From: Sphingomicrobium astaxanthinifaciens
Lineage (GTDB): Bacteria; Pseudomonadota; Alphaproteobacteria; Sphingomonadales; Sphingomonadaceae
Assembly: GCF_022865105.1 (NCBI RefSeq)
Contig: NZ_JAKNYM010000002.1
Coordinates: forward strand, 1,025,501 to 1,089,500
Reading direction: 5' to 3'
Length of the DNA stretch: 64,000 nucleotides
The notes beneath the pieces were generated by a model. The model was not told the DNA's origin. It did not search any database and was given only the letters and a program-made list of their open reading frames with translations. Both the position numbers and the translations under genes were made by a program. Below, piece by piece: positions 16,348 to 25,088 of this stretch; position 1 is the stretch's first letter, and the number at the start of each line of letters is the position of its first letter.

Positions 16348-16405
16348 GCCGCGAGCGGCTTAAGAGTCTGGAACTTTTAACCTCTTCATGCCATCGGGCG
16401 CGGCC

Positions 16406-17809
16406 ATGAACCAGTCTCCCGCCATCATCGTCCTCGCCGCGGGCAAGGGCACGCGCATGAAATCCGCGCTGCACAAGGTGCTCCACCCGATCGCCGGCCG
16501 CCCGATGATCGAACACCTGCTCGGCAGCGTCGACCAATTGTCGGCCAGCCGCACGGTGGTCGTCGTCGGCCAGTGGAAGGAACAGCTCGAGGCGGCGCTG
16601 GACGGGCGCGGCCTGACCTTCGCCGAACAGACCGAGCAACTGGGAACCGGGCATGCCGTGCAACAGGCGCAGGCGGCGCTGGCGGGGCATGTCGGGCCGG
16701 TCATCCTGCTGTTCGGCGATGTCCCGATGGTCCGCGCCGAGACGATGCGCGCGATGGTCGAGCGGCTCGAGGCCGACGACAAGCCCGGGATCGTGGCGCT
16801 CGGCTTCGAGCCCGAGGATACCAAGGCCTATGGCCGGATCATCACCATGGGCGACGACCGGATCGACAAGATGGTCGAGCACAAGGACGCCAGCCCCGAG
16901 GAGCGTCGCTGCCGGATGTGCAATTCGGGCATGATGGCGGTCGAGGGCGCGAGCCTGTTCGACTGGCTCGCCGAGGTCGACAACGACAATGCGGCGGGCG
17001 AATATTATCTTCCCGACATCGTTAACATCGCCAAGCGCGAGGGGCGCCGCCCGGTGGTCGTCAAGGGCGAGGAGCGCGAGGTCACCGGCATCAACAGCCG
17101 CGCCGAAATGGCGCAGGCCGAGGCGCAGTGGCAGGCCTTCAAGCGCGAGGAAGCGATGGCCGCGGGGGTGACGCTGCGCGCCCCCGAGACCGTGTTCTTC
17201 AGCTGGGATACCGAGCTCGGGGCCGACGTCACGATTGAGCCCTTCGTGCAGTTCGGCCCCGGCGTCCGGGTCGCCGACGGGGCGACCATCCGCGCGCATT
17301 CGCACCTCGAGGGGTGCGACGTCGGCGAGGGCTGCGAGGTCGGCCCCTATGCCCGGCTGCGCCCCGGCGCGCGGCTCGAACGCGGCGCCAAGGTCGGCAA
17401 TTTCGTCGAGATCAAGAATGCGGTGCTCGGCGCGGGCGCCAAGGCCAACCACCTGACCTATGTCGGCGACGCCGCGATCGGCCCGCGCGCCAACCTCGGG
17501 GCGGGCACCATCACCTGCAATTATGACGGCTTCAACAAGTGGCCGACCATCGTCGGCGCCGACGCCTTCGTCGGCTCGAACAGCGCGCTCGTCGCCCCCG
17601 TGGTGATCGGCGAGCGCGCGATCGTCGGCGCGGGCTCGGTCGTCACCAAGGACGTCACCGCCGACGCGATCGCGATCGCGCGCGGGCAACAGAAGGAACT
17701 GGCCGGCGCGGCGAAAAGCTTCCGCGACAAGGCCGGCGAACAGAAGAAAGCGGGCGTGGGCAAGCGGCAGGTCGCCGCCGCGCTCGAAAGCAAAGAGGAC
17801 CAGAAGTAA
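16406..17809 (+). CDS. glmU: GlmU, N-acetylglucosamine-1-P uridyltransferase / glucosamine-1-P acetyltransferase
   Basis: This 467-residue bifunctional cytoplasmic enzyme makes UDP-GlcNAc for peptidoglycan and LPS. The N-terminal pyrophosphorylase has LAAGKGTRMKS (residues 9-19) and FGDVPMV. The C-terminal left-handed beta-helix acetyltransferase has the hexapeptide repeats and NYDGFNKWPT (usually NYDG.NK). ATG codons exist at 16388 and 16406. I chose 16406 because it puts the nucleotide-binding loop at the usual distance; neither has a clear ribosome site. The stop overlaps the glmS start, pairing two steps of the same pathway. Confidence 0.95.
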   Translation: MNQSPAIIVLAAGKGTRMKSALHKVLHPIAGRPMIEHLLGSVDQLSASRTVVVVGQWKEQLEAALDGRGLTFAEQTEQLGTGHAVQQAQAALAGHVGPVILLFGDVPMVRAETMRAMVERLEADDKPGIVALGFEPEDTKAYGRIITMGDDRIDKMVEHKDASPEERRCRMCNSGMMAVEGASLFDWLAEVDNDNAAGEYYLPDIVNIAKREGRRPVVVKGEEREVTGINSRAEMAQAEAQWQAFKREEAMAAGVTLRAPETVFFSWDTELGADVTIEPFVQFGPGVRVADGATIRAHSHLEGCDVGEGCEVGPYARLRPGARLERGAKVGNFVEIKNAVLGAGAKANHLTYVGDAAIGPRANLGAGTITCNYDGFNKWPTIVGADAFVGSNSALVAPVVIGERAIVGAGSVVTKDVTADAIAIARGQQKELAGAAKSFRDKAGEQKKAGVGKRQVAAALESKEDQK

Positions 17810-19632
17810 TGTGTGGAATCGTCGCCATCGTCGGCAAGGAATCCGTCGCCGACCGCCTGTTCGACGGGCTCAAGCGGCTTGAGTATCGCGGCTATGATTC
17901 GGCCGGCATCTGCACGCTCGAGGGGGGCGACTTCCAGCGTCGCCGCGCCGAGGGCAAGCTGCAGAACCTCGCCGCGGTGCTCGCCGAACGGCCGCTCGCG
18001 GGGGACATCGGCATCGCGCATACCCGCTGGGCCACCCACGGCGCGCCGGTCGAAAAGAACGCGCACCCGCATATCGCGGGCGACGTCGCGATCATCCACA
18101 ACGGCATCATCGAGAACTTCAAGCCGCTGCGCGAGGAGCTCGTCGCCGACGGCTATGTGATGGAAAGCGATACCGACAGCGAGGTGGTCGGGCATCTCGT
18201 CGCGCGCGAACTCAAGCGCGGCAAGACCCCGCAGGAAGCGGTCGGCGCGATCCTCTCGCGGCTCCACGGCGCCTTCGCGATGGGCTTCCTGTTCCGCCAG
18301 CATCCCGACATCGTCATCGGCGCGCGGCGCGGCAGCCCGCTCACCATCGGCTATGGCGAGGGCGAGAACTATCTCGGCTCGGACGCCATCGCGCTCGCCC
18401 CCTGGACCCAGCGCATCGCCTATCTCGACGATGGCGACTGGGCAGTGCTGACGCGCGACGCGGTGCAGATCTTCGATGCCGACAACCAGCCGGTCGAGCG
18501 CGAGATCGTCATCTCGGGCGCCTCGGCGGCGAGCGTGGAGAAGGGCAATTATCGCCACTTCATGCAAAAGGAGATCTTCGAGCAGCCGATCGTCGTCGCG
18601 CAGACGCTGCAGAGCTACCTGCGTCCCTATGACGGCGAAGTGGCGCTGCCCGACAGCAGCCTCGACCTGTCGACCATCAACCGCATCACCATCGTCGCCT
18701 GCGGGACCAGCTTCTATGCCGGCATGGTCGCCAAATATTGGATCGAGCATTTCGCGCGCATCCCGGTCGACATCGATGTCGCCTCCGAGTTCCGCTACCG
18801 CGATCCGATCCTCAAGGAGGGCGAACTGTCGCTCTTCATCTCGCAGTCAGGCGAGACCGCCGACACGCTGGCCGCGCTGCGTCACGCCAAGGAGGAGGGG
18901 CAGGTCATCGCCGCGGTGATCAACGTGCCGACCTCGACCATGGCGCGCGAGGCCGATCTCATCCTGCCGACCCACGCGGGTCCCGAGATCGGGGTCGCCT
19001 CGACCAAGGCCTTCACCTGCCAGCTCGCGGTGCTTGCCGCCTTCGCCGCCAACCTCGCGCGCGCCAAGGGCAAGATCGACGCCGCCGAGGAGGCCGACAT
19101 CGTCGCGCACCTCCAGGAGGTGCCCGAGGCAATGCGGCGCGCGCTGGAGCATGACGAGGACATCGCCTCGATGGCGCATCTCGTCAGCCCCGCGCGCGAC
19201 GTGCTCTACCTCGGCCGCGGGCCCGACTATCCGCTGGCGATGGAAGGGGCGCTCAAGCTCAAGGAAATCAGCTATATCCACGCCGAGGGCTATGCCGCGG
19301 GCGAGATGAAGCACGGGCCGATCGCGCTGATCGACGAAAAGGTCCCGGTGATCGTGCTCGCCCCCTCGGGGCCGCTGTTCGACAAGACCGTCTCGAACAT
19401 GCAGGAAGTGCGCGCGCGTGGCGGGCAGATCATCTTCGTGTCCGACGCCAAGGGGCTCGAGGAGGCCGGCGATGGCTGCATCGCTACCATCGAGATGCCG
19501 ACCGCGCACCCGCTGATCCAGCCGATCGTCTACGCCATCCCGGTGCAGCTGCTCGCCTATCATGTCGCGGTCGCCAAGGGCACCGACGTCGACCAGCCGC
19601 GCAACCTCGCCAAGTCGGTGACCGTCGAGTAG
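17809..19632 (+). CDS. glmS: GlmS, glutamine-fructose-6-phosphate aminotransferase
   Basis: This 607-residue enzyme converts fructose-6-phosphate and glutamine to glucosamine-6-phosphate. The N-terminal glutaminase starts MCGIVAIVG with catalytic Cys2. Two SIS domains follow (CGTSFYAGMVAKYW, SQSGETADTLAAL), and the C-terminus ends DQPRNLAKSVTVE as in the family. Start and glmU stop overlap as TAATG. No glmS ribozyme is expected or seen in this phylum. Confidence 0.97.
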   Translation: MCGIVAIVGKESVADRLFDGLKRLEYRGYDSAGICTLEGGDFQRRRAEGKLQNLAAVLAERPLAGDIGIAHTRWATHGAPVEKNAHPHIAGDVAIIHNGIIENFKPLREELVADGYVMESDTDSEVVGHLVARELKRGKTPQEAVGAILSRLHGAFAMGFLFRQHPDIVIGARRGSPLTIGYGEGENYLGSDAIALAPWTQRIAYLDDGDWAVLTRDAVQIFDADNQPVEREIVISGASAASVEKGNYRHFMQKEIFEQPIVVAQTLQSYLRPYDGEVALPDSSLDLSTINRITIVACGTSFYAGMVAKYWIEHFARIPVDIDVASEFRYRDPILKEGELSLFISQSGETADTLAALRHAKEEGQVIAAVINVPTSTMAREADLILPTHAGPEIGVASTKAFTCQLAVLAAFAANLARAKGKIDAAEEADIVAHLQEVPEAMRRALEHDEDIASMAHLVSPARDVLYLGRGPDYPLAMEGALKLKEISYIHAEGYAAGEMKHGPIALIDEKVPVIVLAPSGPLFDKTVSNMQEVRARGGQIIFVSDAKGLEEAGDGCIATIEMPTAHPLIQPIVYAIPVQLLAYHVAVAKGTDVDQPRNLAKSVTVE

Positions 19633-19636
19633 CGGC

Positions 19637-20530
19637 TCAGCGAAGGCCGAGCCGGGCGGCGCGGCGCACCAGCGCGTCGCCGAAATAGGTCATCGCCGCG
19701 CCGATGTGCGGCGACTGGCGGGTGCGCTCGTGGGTGACGATCCACAGCGCCCGCCGCACCGGCCCCGAGGCGAAGCAGGGCTCGAGCGCGGGGTCATCGG
19801 CGACCGCGAGGCACGGCAGTGCGGCGAGCCCGAGCCCGGCGCGGACCGCGGCGAGCAGCCCGGTCGAACTGTCGTAGAGCGTCACCGGCTCGAGCCCCGG
19901 CGCGTGGTGCGCCAGCCAGCGACCGTAGATGTCCCACACCCCGGGGCCGCCGCCGCCGACCAGCGGATGGTCGGCGAGCGCGTCGATGTCCCGCGGCTTG
20001 CCGTTGGCGGCGGCGTAGGCGGCGCTGCAATAAAAGGTCCAGCGATCCTCGCCGATCCGCCGCGCGATCAGCGCATCGCCCTCGATGCGGGTGGCGACCC
20101 GCAGCGCGATATCGGCCTCGCCGCGCCCGAGGTCGCGGGTCTCGTGGGCATGGTCGAGCTCGAGCCGGACCTGCGGGTGCGCCGCCTTGAACCCCGCGAG
20201 GAGCGGGGTCAGCATCATTTCCGAATAGATCTCGTTAACGGTGAGCCGCACCGTCCCGCTGAGCGCGCGGCGCGCGGCCGCGGCCTCGGCGGCGAAGGCG
20301 GACGCCGCCGCCGCGACGGGGCGTGCGTGCGCGAGCAGCCGCTGCCCGACCTCGGTCAGCCGATAGCCCGCGCGCCCGCGCTCGAACAGCTGGTGCCCGA
20401 GCGCGCGCTCGAGCGCGGCGATCCGGCGCGCGACCGTCGTCTGGTTGGCGCCGAGCCGGGCGGCGGCCTTGAGCGTGCTGCCCGCGTCGGCGACGCCGAC
20501 AAAGTAGCGCAGGTCGTCCCAGTCGAACAT
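19637..20530 (-). CDS. LysR-family transcriptional regulator
   Basis: This 297-residue LysR-type regulator has a winged helix-turn-helix at 1-60 (DLRYFVGVADAGSTLKAAARLGANQTTVARRIAALE) and a substrate-binding effector domain from about 90. The ATG at 20530 gives the usual MFDWDDLRYF start; a GTG 6 nt earlier is possible. It converges on glmS (4-nt gap). Upstream, divergently, is a 35-residue hydrophobic ORF with a small inverted repeat in between, which would be the usual target layout. The inducer is unknown. Confidence 0.9.
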   Translation of the reverse strand: MFDWDDLRYFVGVADAGSTLKAAARLGANQTTVARRIAALERALGHQLFERGRAGYRLTEVGQRLLAHARPVAAAASAFAAEAAAARRALSGTVRLTVNEIYSEMMLTPLLAGFKAAHPQVRLELDHAHETRDLGRGEADIALRVATRIEGDALIARRIGEDRWTFYCSAAYAAANGKPRDIDALADHPLVGGGGPGVWDIYGRWLAHHAPGLEPVTLYDSSTGLLAAVRAGLGLAALPCLAVADDPALEPCFASGPVRRALWIVTHERTRQSPHIGAAMTYFGDALVRRAARLGLR

Positions 20531-20559
20531 CGTCACATTCTACGCCGCGCGGGCCGGGG

Positions 20560-20573
20560 CTGCAAAAATGCAG
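20560..20573. promoter_or_regulatory. inverted repeat CTGCA-AAAA-TGCAG in LysR upstream gap
   Basis: A 14-bp dyad 30 bp upstream of the LysR start, in the gap shared with a divergent small ORF. LysR sites are usually T-N11-A dyads of this size, so this is a reasonable autoregulatory site, unproven. Confidence 0.45.
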
Positions 20574-20673
20574 GACAGGTCGGCGAACTGGTGGCTGCCG
20601 CGCCGTGGCGCGCCGGGGTAGAAGCCAAGCCATCGGGCCGCTCGCCGGTCCGCCACCCAGAGGGAGAAGCACC

Positions 20674-20781
20674 ATGACCCGCCTGTTCGCCGCCATCTTC
20701 GCCATCGCCCTGTCGAGCACGCTGCTCGCGCCCCATGTCGCGGCCGGACCGGTCGCCGCGGTGGCCGTGGCGCTCGCCTGA
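20674..20781 (+). CDS. 35-residue hydrophobic/exported peptide
   Basis: This is a small ORF starting MTRLFAAIFAIALSSTLLAP and continuing HVAAGPVAAVAVALA. It has a good ribosome site (AGGGAGAAG, 5 nt before ATG) and a hydrophobic stretch after a single Arg, like a signal peptide or single membrane helix. A hairpin terminator sits 21 nt after the stop, making a self-contained unit divergent from the LysR gene. No family is recognised. It could be a small membrane protein or a leader peptide. Confidence 0.55.
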   Translation: MTRLFAAIFAIALSSTLLAPHVAAGPVAAVAVALA

Positions 20782-20801
20782 CCCGCGCCCCGACGCGAAC
20801 G

Positions 20802-20828
20802 AAAGGGTGTCGCCCCGCGGCACCCTTT
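20802..20828. terminator. hairpin terminator after the 35-residue ORF
   Basis: AAAGGGTGTCGC (20802-20813) pairs with GCGGCACCCTTT (20817-20828), 12 bp with one T-G pair and a CCC loop. The T-run is short, so it may be weak or bidirectional. Confidence 0.65.
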
Positions 20829-20863
20829 GCCGTACGGGCCGTTGAGAGGGGCAAAGGAGCAGC

Positions 20864-22081
20864 ATGCACGCGACCGAGACCTTCAGCTTCACCGGGGCGG
20901 GCGGCCATCGCCTCGACGGCCGCCTCGAGCGCCCGCGTTATGTCACCCCGCGCGCCGTGGCGATCTTCGCGCATTGCTTCACCTGCGGGAAGGACAGCCG
21001 CGGCGCGACCCTGATCGCCCGCGCGCTCGCCGCCGAGGGGTTCGCGGTGCTGCGGTTCGATTTTGCCGGGCTCGGCGGCTCCGAAGGCGATTTCGCCGGC
21101 TTCGCCACGCAGGTCGCCGACCTCGAGGCGGCCGCCGACGCGTTGCGTGCCGCCGGGCTCGCCCCGGGGCTGCTGGTCGGCCACAGCCTCGGCGGCGCGG
21201 CGGTGATCGCCGCGGCCGCGCGGATCGAGGGGATCGGCGCGGTCGCCACCATCGGGGCGCCCTCCGACACCGACCATGTGCTGCGCCATCTCGGCGACCG
21301 GATCGAGGAGATCGAGGTCGACGGCGAGGCGGTGGTGCGGATCGGCGGGCGCGACTTTTGCGTCAAGAAGCAGTTCATCGAGGAAACCCGCGGCGCACTC
21401 CAGGCCGACCGGCTCGAGCGCTTCGACCATCCGCTGCTCGTGATGCACGCCCCGACCGACCAGCTGGTCGGCATCGAGCATGCCCGCGCGATCTTCGAGG
21501 CGGCGCACCACCCCAAGAGCTTCGTCTCGCTCGACGATGCCGACCACCTGCTCACCCGCGACACCGACGCGCGCTATGCCGCGGGCATCATCGCGGCGTG
21601 GGCGGCGCGCTATGCCCCGCCGCGCGCCGCCGAGCCCGCGGCGGCGCTGACCGGGACGGTGCGGGTGGAGACGGCGGGGGGCAAGTTCGCGCAGTGGATG
21701 ATCACCCCGACCCACCGGCTCCTGCTCGACGAGCCCGTCTCCTATGGCGGCAACGATGATGGTCCCACCCCCTATGACCTGCTCCTCGGCGCGCTCGGCA
21801 GTTGCACCTCGATGACCATCGCCATGTATGCGCGGCACAAGGGGATCGACCTGCGCCATGTCACGATCGATCTCGAGCACAGCCGCGACCACCATGCCGA
21901 CACCCGTTCGGACGTCGACGACGAGGGGGCCGAGCGGATCGAGGCGATCGACCGGCACATCCGGCTCGAGGGCAACTTTACCGAGGCACAGCGCCGCCGC
22001 ATGATCGAGATCGCCGAGCGCTGCCCGGTCCATCGCACGCTGGAGGGCGAGCTGCACATCCACACGACGAGCGCGCCGTGA
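20864..22081 (+). CDS. alpha/beta hydrolase-OsmC fusion protein
   Basis: This 405-residue protein has two domains. The first (about 1-255) is an alpha/beta hydrolase with nucleophile Ser in GHSLGG (~107), a catalytic Asp in APTDQLVG and His in DADHLL. The second (about 265-405) is an OsmC/Ohr-like peroxidase domain with the two cysteines LGSCTSMTIAMYA and ERCPVHRTLEG. OsmC proteins reduce organic hydroperoxides with thiols. This two-domain architecture recurs in alphaproteobacteria; the hydrolase substrate is unknown. It overlaps the next gene as GTGA. Confidence 0.9.
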   Translation: MHATETFSFTGAGGHRLDGRLERPRYVTPRAVAIFAHCFTCGKDSRGATLIARALAAEGFAVLRFDFAGLGGSEGDFAGFATQVADLEAAADALRAAGLAPGLLVGHSLGGAAVIAAAARIEGIGAVATIGAPSDTDHVLRHLGDRIEEIEVDGEAVVRIGGRDFCVKKQFIEETRGALQADRLERFDHPLLVMHAPTDQLVGIEHARAIFEAAHHPKSFVSLDDADHLLTRDTDARYAAGIIAAWAARYAPPRAAEPAAALTGTVRVETAGGKFAQWMITPTHRLLLDEPVSYGGNDDGPTPYDLLLGALGSCTSMTIAMYARHKGIDLRHVTIDLEHSRDHHADTRSDVDDEGAERIEAIDRHIRLEGNFTEAQRRRMIEIAERCPVHRTLEGELHIHTTSAP

Positions 22082-22461
22082 AGACCCTCGGTGGCTGCCA
22101 TTGCGGCGTGGTCCGCTGGGAGGCCGAGCTTCCCGACCCGCCGCTCGAGGCGCTGGCGTGCAACTGTTCGATCTGTCGCAAGACCGGGCACCTCCACGTG
22201 TTCGTGCCGCACGCGCGCTTCACGCTGCTGCGCGGCGCCGATGCGCTGACCACCTACCGCTTCGGGACGGGCAGCGCAGCGCACCTCGTCTGCCGCTTCT
22301 GCGGGGTCAAGAGCTGCTACCAGCCGCGCAGCCACCCTGGCGACTGGAGCCTCAACGCGCATTGCTTCGACGAGGAGGTGGCGCTCGAGTGCCGCGATTT
22401 CGACGGCGCCAACTGGGACCTCGCCAAGGCGACCCTCGACGGCACGCCCGAGGGCGGCTAG
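22078..22461 (+). CDS. GFA-family (CENP-V/GFA) zinc protein
   Basis: This 127-residue protein of the glutathione-dependent formaldehyde-activating (GFA/Mss4-like) fold has paired zinc ligands in GGCHCG, CNCSICRKTG and CRFCGV. The family binds two zincs; most members' reactions are unknown and true formaldehyde activity is doubtful. The GTG start overlaps the upstream stop by 4 nt, so it is co-translated with the hydrolase-OsmC fusion. A role in thiol or aldehyde detoxification is inferred. Confidence 0.88.
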   Translation: MKTLGGCHCGVVRWEAELPDPPLEALACNCSICRKTGHLHVFVPHARFTLLRGADALTTYRFGTGSAAHLVCRFCGVKSCYQPRSHPGDWSLNAHCFDEEVALECRDFDGANWDLAKATLDGTPEGG

Positions 22462-22471
22462 CGCTGGCCTG

Positions 22472-23509
22472 ATGGTCCACCGCCCGCTTCGCCTGCGCCT
22501 GTCGCGCCAAGCCCTCGCCGACAATTGGCGCTTCTTCGCCGCGCGCGGCGGGGTGGAGACGGGCGCGGCGATCAAGGCCGACGGCTACGGGCTCGGTGCC
22601 CGCGCGGTGCTCGACACGCTCTACGCCGCGGGGGCGCGCGACTTCTTCGTCGCCACCTGGAGCGAGGCGGCGGCGCTCGGCGAACTGCCCGAAGGGGCGC
22701 GGCTGGCGGTCCTGCACGGGCTCGGCCCCGACGACGGGCAGGCCGCGAGCGCCTCGCCCGCGCGCCCGGTGCTTTGTTCGCTCGGGCAGGTCCGCCGCTG
22801 GCGCGCCGCATTCGGCGAGCGCCCCTGCGACGTGATGGTCGACAGCGGGATGAACCGGCTCGGGGTGGGGGGCGACGAACTCGACGCGCTCGAGGGGCTC
22901 GACATCGACACGCTGCACAGCCATTTGGCCTGCGCCGATGATCCCGCGCATCCGCTCAACGCGGCGCAGCGCGAGCGCTTCGCCGCCGCGCGCGCGCGGG
23001 TGCGCGCGCGACGCTACAGCCTCGCCAATTCGGCCGGGATCCTGCTCGGCCCCGACTATGCCTTCGACCTCACCCGCCCCGGCATCGGCCTCTACGGCGG
23101 CGCCCCGGCGCCGGGCGCCGAGGCCTTTCTCTCCCCCGTCGTCACGGTCGAGACGCAGGTGCTCCAGCGGCGCGTGGTGCGCGCGGGCGAGGCGATCGGC
23201 TATGGCGCGACCTTCGTGGCCGAGCGCGATACCCCGGTCGCGATCCTCAACATCGGCTATGCCGACGGCTATCCGCGCAACATGAGCGGGCAGGGGCACG
23301 CGCGCTGGGGCGGCACGCTGCTGCCGCTGCTGGGCCGCGTGTCGATGGACCTCGTCGCCGCCGACGTCACCCGCGCCGACGAGGTGCGCGAGGGCGACTG
23401 GCTGGGGCTCGACTTCGATGTCGACGCGATCGCCCGGGCGAGCGGGATCAGCGCCTACGAGGTGCTGACGGGGCTCGGGTCGCGCTTTGCGCGGGACTGG
23501 ACCGACTAG
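22472..23509 (+). CDS. alr: Alr, alanine racemase
   Basis: This 345-residue PLP enzyme interconverts L- and D-alanine for peptidoglycan. The Schiff-base lysine is in AAIKADGYGLGA (near residue 35). The catalytic tyrosine is in AIGYGATFVAERD (about residue 248), followed by NIGYADGYPRNMS and GRVSMDL. The ATG at 22472 lies 10 nt after the GFA stop. Length is slightly below the typical ~360. Confidence 0.93.
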   Translation: MVHRPLRLRLSRQALADNWRFFAARGGVETGAAIKADGYGLGARAVLDTLYAAGARDFFVATWSEAAALGELPEGARLAVLHGLGPDDGQAASASPARPVLCSLGQVRRWRAAFGERPCDVMVDSGMNRLGVGGDELDALEGLDIDTLHSHLACADDPAHPLNAAQRERFAAARARVRARRYSLANSAGILLGPDYAFDLTRPGIGLYGGAPAPGAEAFLSPVVTVETQVLQRRVVRAGEAIGYGATFVAERDTPVAILNIGYADGYPRNMSGQGHARWGGTLLPLLGRVSMDLVAADVTRADEVREGDWLGLDFDVDAIARASGISAYEVLTGLGSRFARDWTD

Positions 23510-23512
23510 CGA

Positions 23513-24184
23513 CTAGGACGAGGCGGCGGCGCGGCGCGCGCGCGGCTTGGGCGCGGGGGTCTTCTTCTTGAAGCGGCACAGGTCGGCGACGCGGCAGCGC
23601 CAGCATTCGGGGGTGCGCGCCTTGCAGGTGTAGCGCCCGTGCAGGATCAGCCAGTGGTGCGCGTTGAGGAGGAAGGGCTCGGGGGTGACCTTCTCGAGCT
23701 TCTTCTCGACCGCGAGCACGGTCTTGCCCGGCGCGAGCCCGGTGCGGTTGGCGACGCGGAAGATATGCGTGTCGACCGCGATCGCGGGGTGGCCGAAGGC
23801 GGTGTTGAGCACGACATTGGCGGTCTTGCGCCCGACCCCGGGCAGCCGTTCGAGCGCCTCGCGGTCCTCGGGCACCGCGCCGCCATGCTCCTCGACGAGG
23901 ATCTGCGCGGCCTTGATGACGTTCTTGGCCTTCTGGTTGAACAGCCCGATCGTCTTGATGTGCTCCTTGAGGCCCTCTTCGCCGAGGTCGAGCATGGCCT
24001 GCGGCGTCTTCACCTTCTCGAACAGTGCGCGCGTGGCCTTGTTGACCCCGACATCGGTCGCCTGCGCCGACAAGGCGACGGCGACCAGCAGCTGGTAGGG
24101 ATTGCCATAGGCCAGCTCGGTCTCGGGGGCGGGGTTGTCCTCGGCGAGGCGCGCGTAGAATTCGAAGATGTCGGCTTTTTTCAC
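23513..24184 (-). CDS. nth: Nth, endonuclease III
   Basis: This 223-residue DNA glycosylase/AP lyase removes oxidised pyrimidines. It has the helix-hairpin-helix with catalytic lysine (LPGVGRKTANVV), catalytic Asp in VDTHIFRVANRTGL, and a [4Fe-4S] cluster C-x6-C-x2-C-x5-C (CKARTPECWRCRVADLC). A basic tail (KKKTPAPKPRARRAAASS) follows. I chose the GTG at 24184 because it overlaps the stop of the preceding 51-codon ORF (GTGA) and gives family length; the longer frame upstream is arginine/proline noise. Confidence 0.93.
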   Translation of the reverse strand: MKKADIFEFYARLAEDNPAPETELAYGNPYQLLVAVALSAQATDVGVNKATRALFEKVKTPQAMLDLGEEGLKEHIKTIGLFNQKAKNVIKAAQILVEEHGGAVPEDREALERLPGVGRKTANVVLNTAFGHPAIAVDTHIFRVANRTGLAPGKTVLAVEKKLEKVTPEPFLLNAHHWLILHGRYTCKARTPECWRCRVADLCRFKKKTPAPKPRARRAAASS

Positions 24185-24336
24185 GAACAGTCCCAGGTGA
24201 AGAGCAGGCGGTCGAACTGGCGCGCGAGCAGGTCGTCGCGGCGGTCGAGGAAACTCGACTCGCCGACGTCGCTGCATACGACTTGCTCGTCGCAGGCCAG
24301 CCGGAGAAGGATGCGGCCGAACAGCTGCGGGGTCAT
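24181..24336 (-). CDS. 51-residue ORF coupled between dapB and nth
   Basis: This is a small gene of unknown function starting MTPQLFGRILLRLACDEQVV. Its ATG overlaps the dapB stop (ATGA, 24333-24336) and its TGA overlaps the nth GTG (GTGA, 24181-24184), a perfect double coupling that is hard to get by chance. It has no signal peptide, is acidic/arginine mixed, and has Cys15, Cys21 and Cys50. I do not recognise a family. The overlaps are the evidence that it is translated. Confidence 0.65.
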   Translation of the reverse strand: MTPQLFGRILLRLACDEQVVCSDVGESSFLDRRDDLLARQFDRLLFTWDCS

Positions 24337-25022
24337 TCGGCGGCGATCACGTCGGCCATCGTGTAGAGGCCGGGATCGCGGCCGTGGAGGAATTTGGCGG
24401 CGGTCAGCGCGCCGCGCGCGAAGATCGCGCGGCTCTCGGCGCGGTGCGAGAGGATGAGCCGCTCGTCGGGACCGAGGAAGAGCACGTCATGGTCGCCCGC
24501 CACCGTCCCGCCGCGCACCGCGGCATAACCGATCTCGCCGGTCTCGCGCGACAGCCCGGTGCCGCAGCGCCCGAGTTCGTCATGCGCGTCCTCGCCGCGC
24601 CCGCGTTCGGCGGCGAGCCCGAGGTGGAGCGCGGTGCCCGAGGGCGCGTCGGCCTTGTGGCGATGGTGCGCCTCGACGATCTCGATGTCCCACTCGTCGG
24701 GACCGAGGATCCGCGCCGCGCGGGTCACGAGGTCGGCGAGCAGCGCCACCCCGAGCGAGGTGTTGGGCGCCCTGAGGACGGCGATGTCGGCGCTGGCGTC
24801 GGCGAGCAGCTGGTCGTGCCCCTCGTCGAGCCCGGTGGTCCCGACCAGCAGCGGCACATTCTCGCTCAACGCGCGATCGATCGAGCCGCGCAGCGCCTGT
24901 GGCGCGCTGAAATCGACGAGGACATCGGCGCCGGTGTCGACGATCTCGATGCCCGCCGCAGCGGCGGACTCGGTGATGGCGCGGCCCATCCGGCCGTCGG
25001 GAGCGATGAGCGCGATCTTCAT
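24333..25022 (-). CDS. dapB: DapB, 4-hydroxy-tetrahydrodipicolinate reductase
   Basis: This 229-residue enzyme reduces 4-hydroxy-tetrahydrodipicolinate in the lysine/diaminopimelate pathway. The N-terminal nucleotide site is APDGRMGRAI (shorter than the usual GxxGRMG loop). The catalytic/substrate motif is EAHHRHKADAPSGTAL. It is about 40 residues shorter than E. coli DapB, with a compact N-terminal domain, as in other sphingomonad-type sequences. It is first in an operon with the 51-residue ORF and nth. Confidence 0.93.
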   Translation of the reverse strand: MKIALIAPDGRMGRAITESAAAAGIEIVDTGADVLVDFSAPQALRGSIDRALSENVPLLVGTTGLDEGHDQLLADASADIAVLRAPNTSLGVALLADLVTRAARILGPDEWDIEIVEAHHRHKADAPSGTALHLGLAAERGRGEDAHDELGRCGTGLSRETGEIGYAAVRGGTVAGDHDVLFLGPDERLILSHRAESRAIFARGALTAAKFLHGRDPGLYTMADVIAAE

Positions 25023-25088
25023 GGGCGCCTTGTGCCCGCCCCGGCGGCTCCGCGCAAGCGAGGCCGCGCCGGGGCGGGGCGCTCGATC

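Noticed and set aside
16208-17689. 493-residue minus-strand frame
   Set aside because: Opposite strand of glmU, which has full-length conserved motifs.
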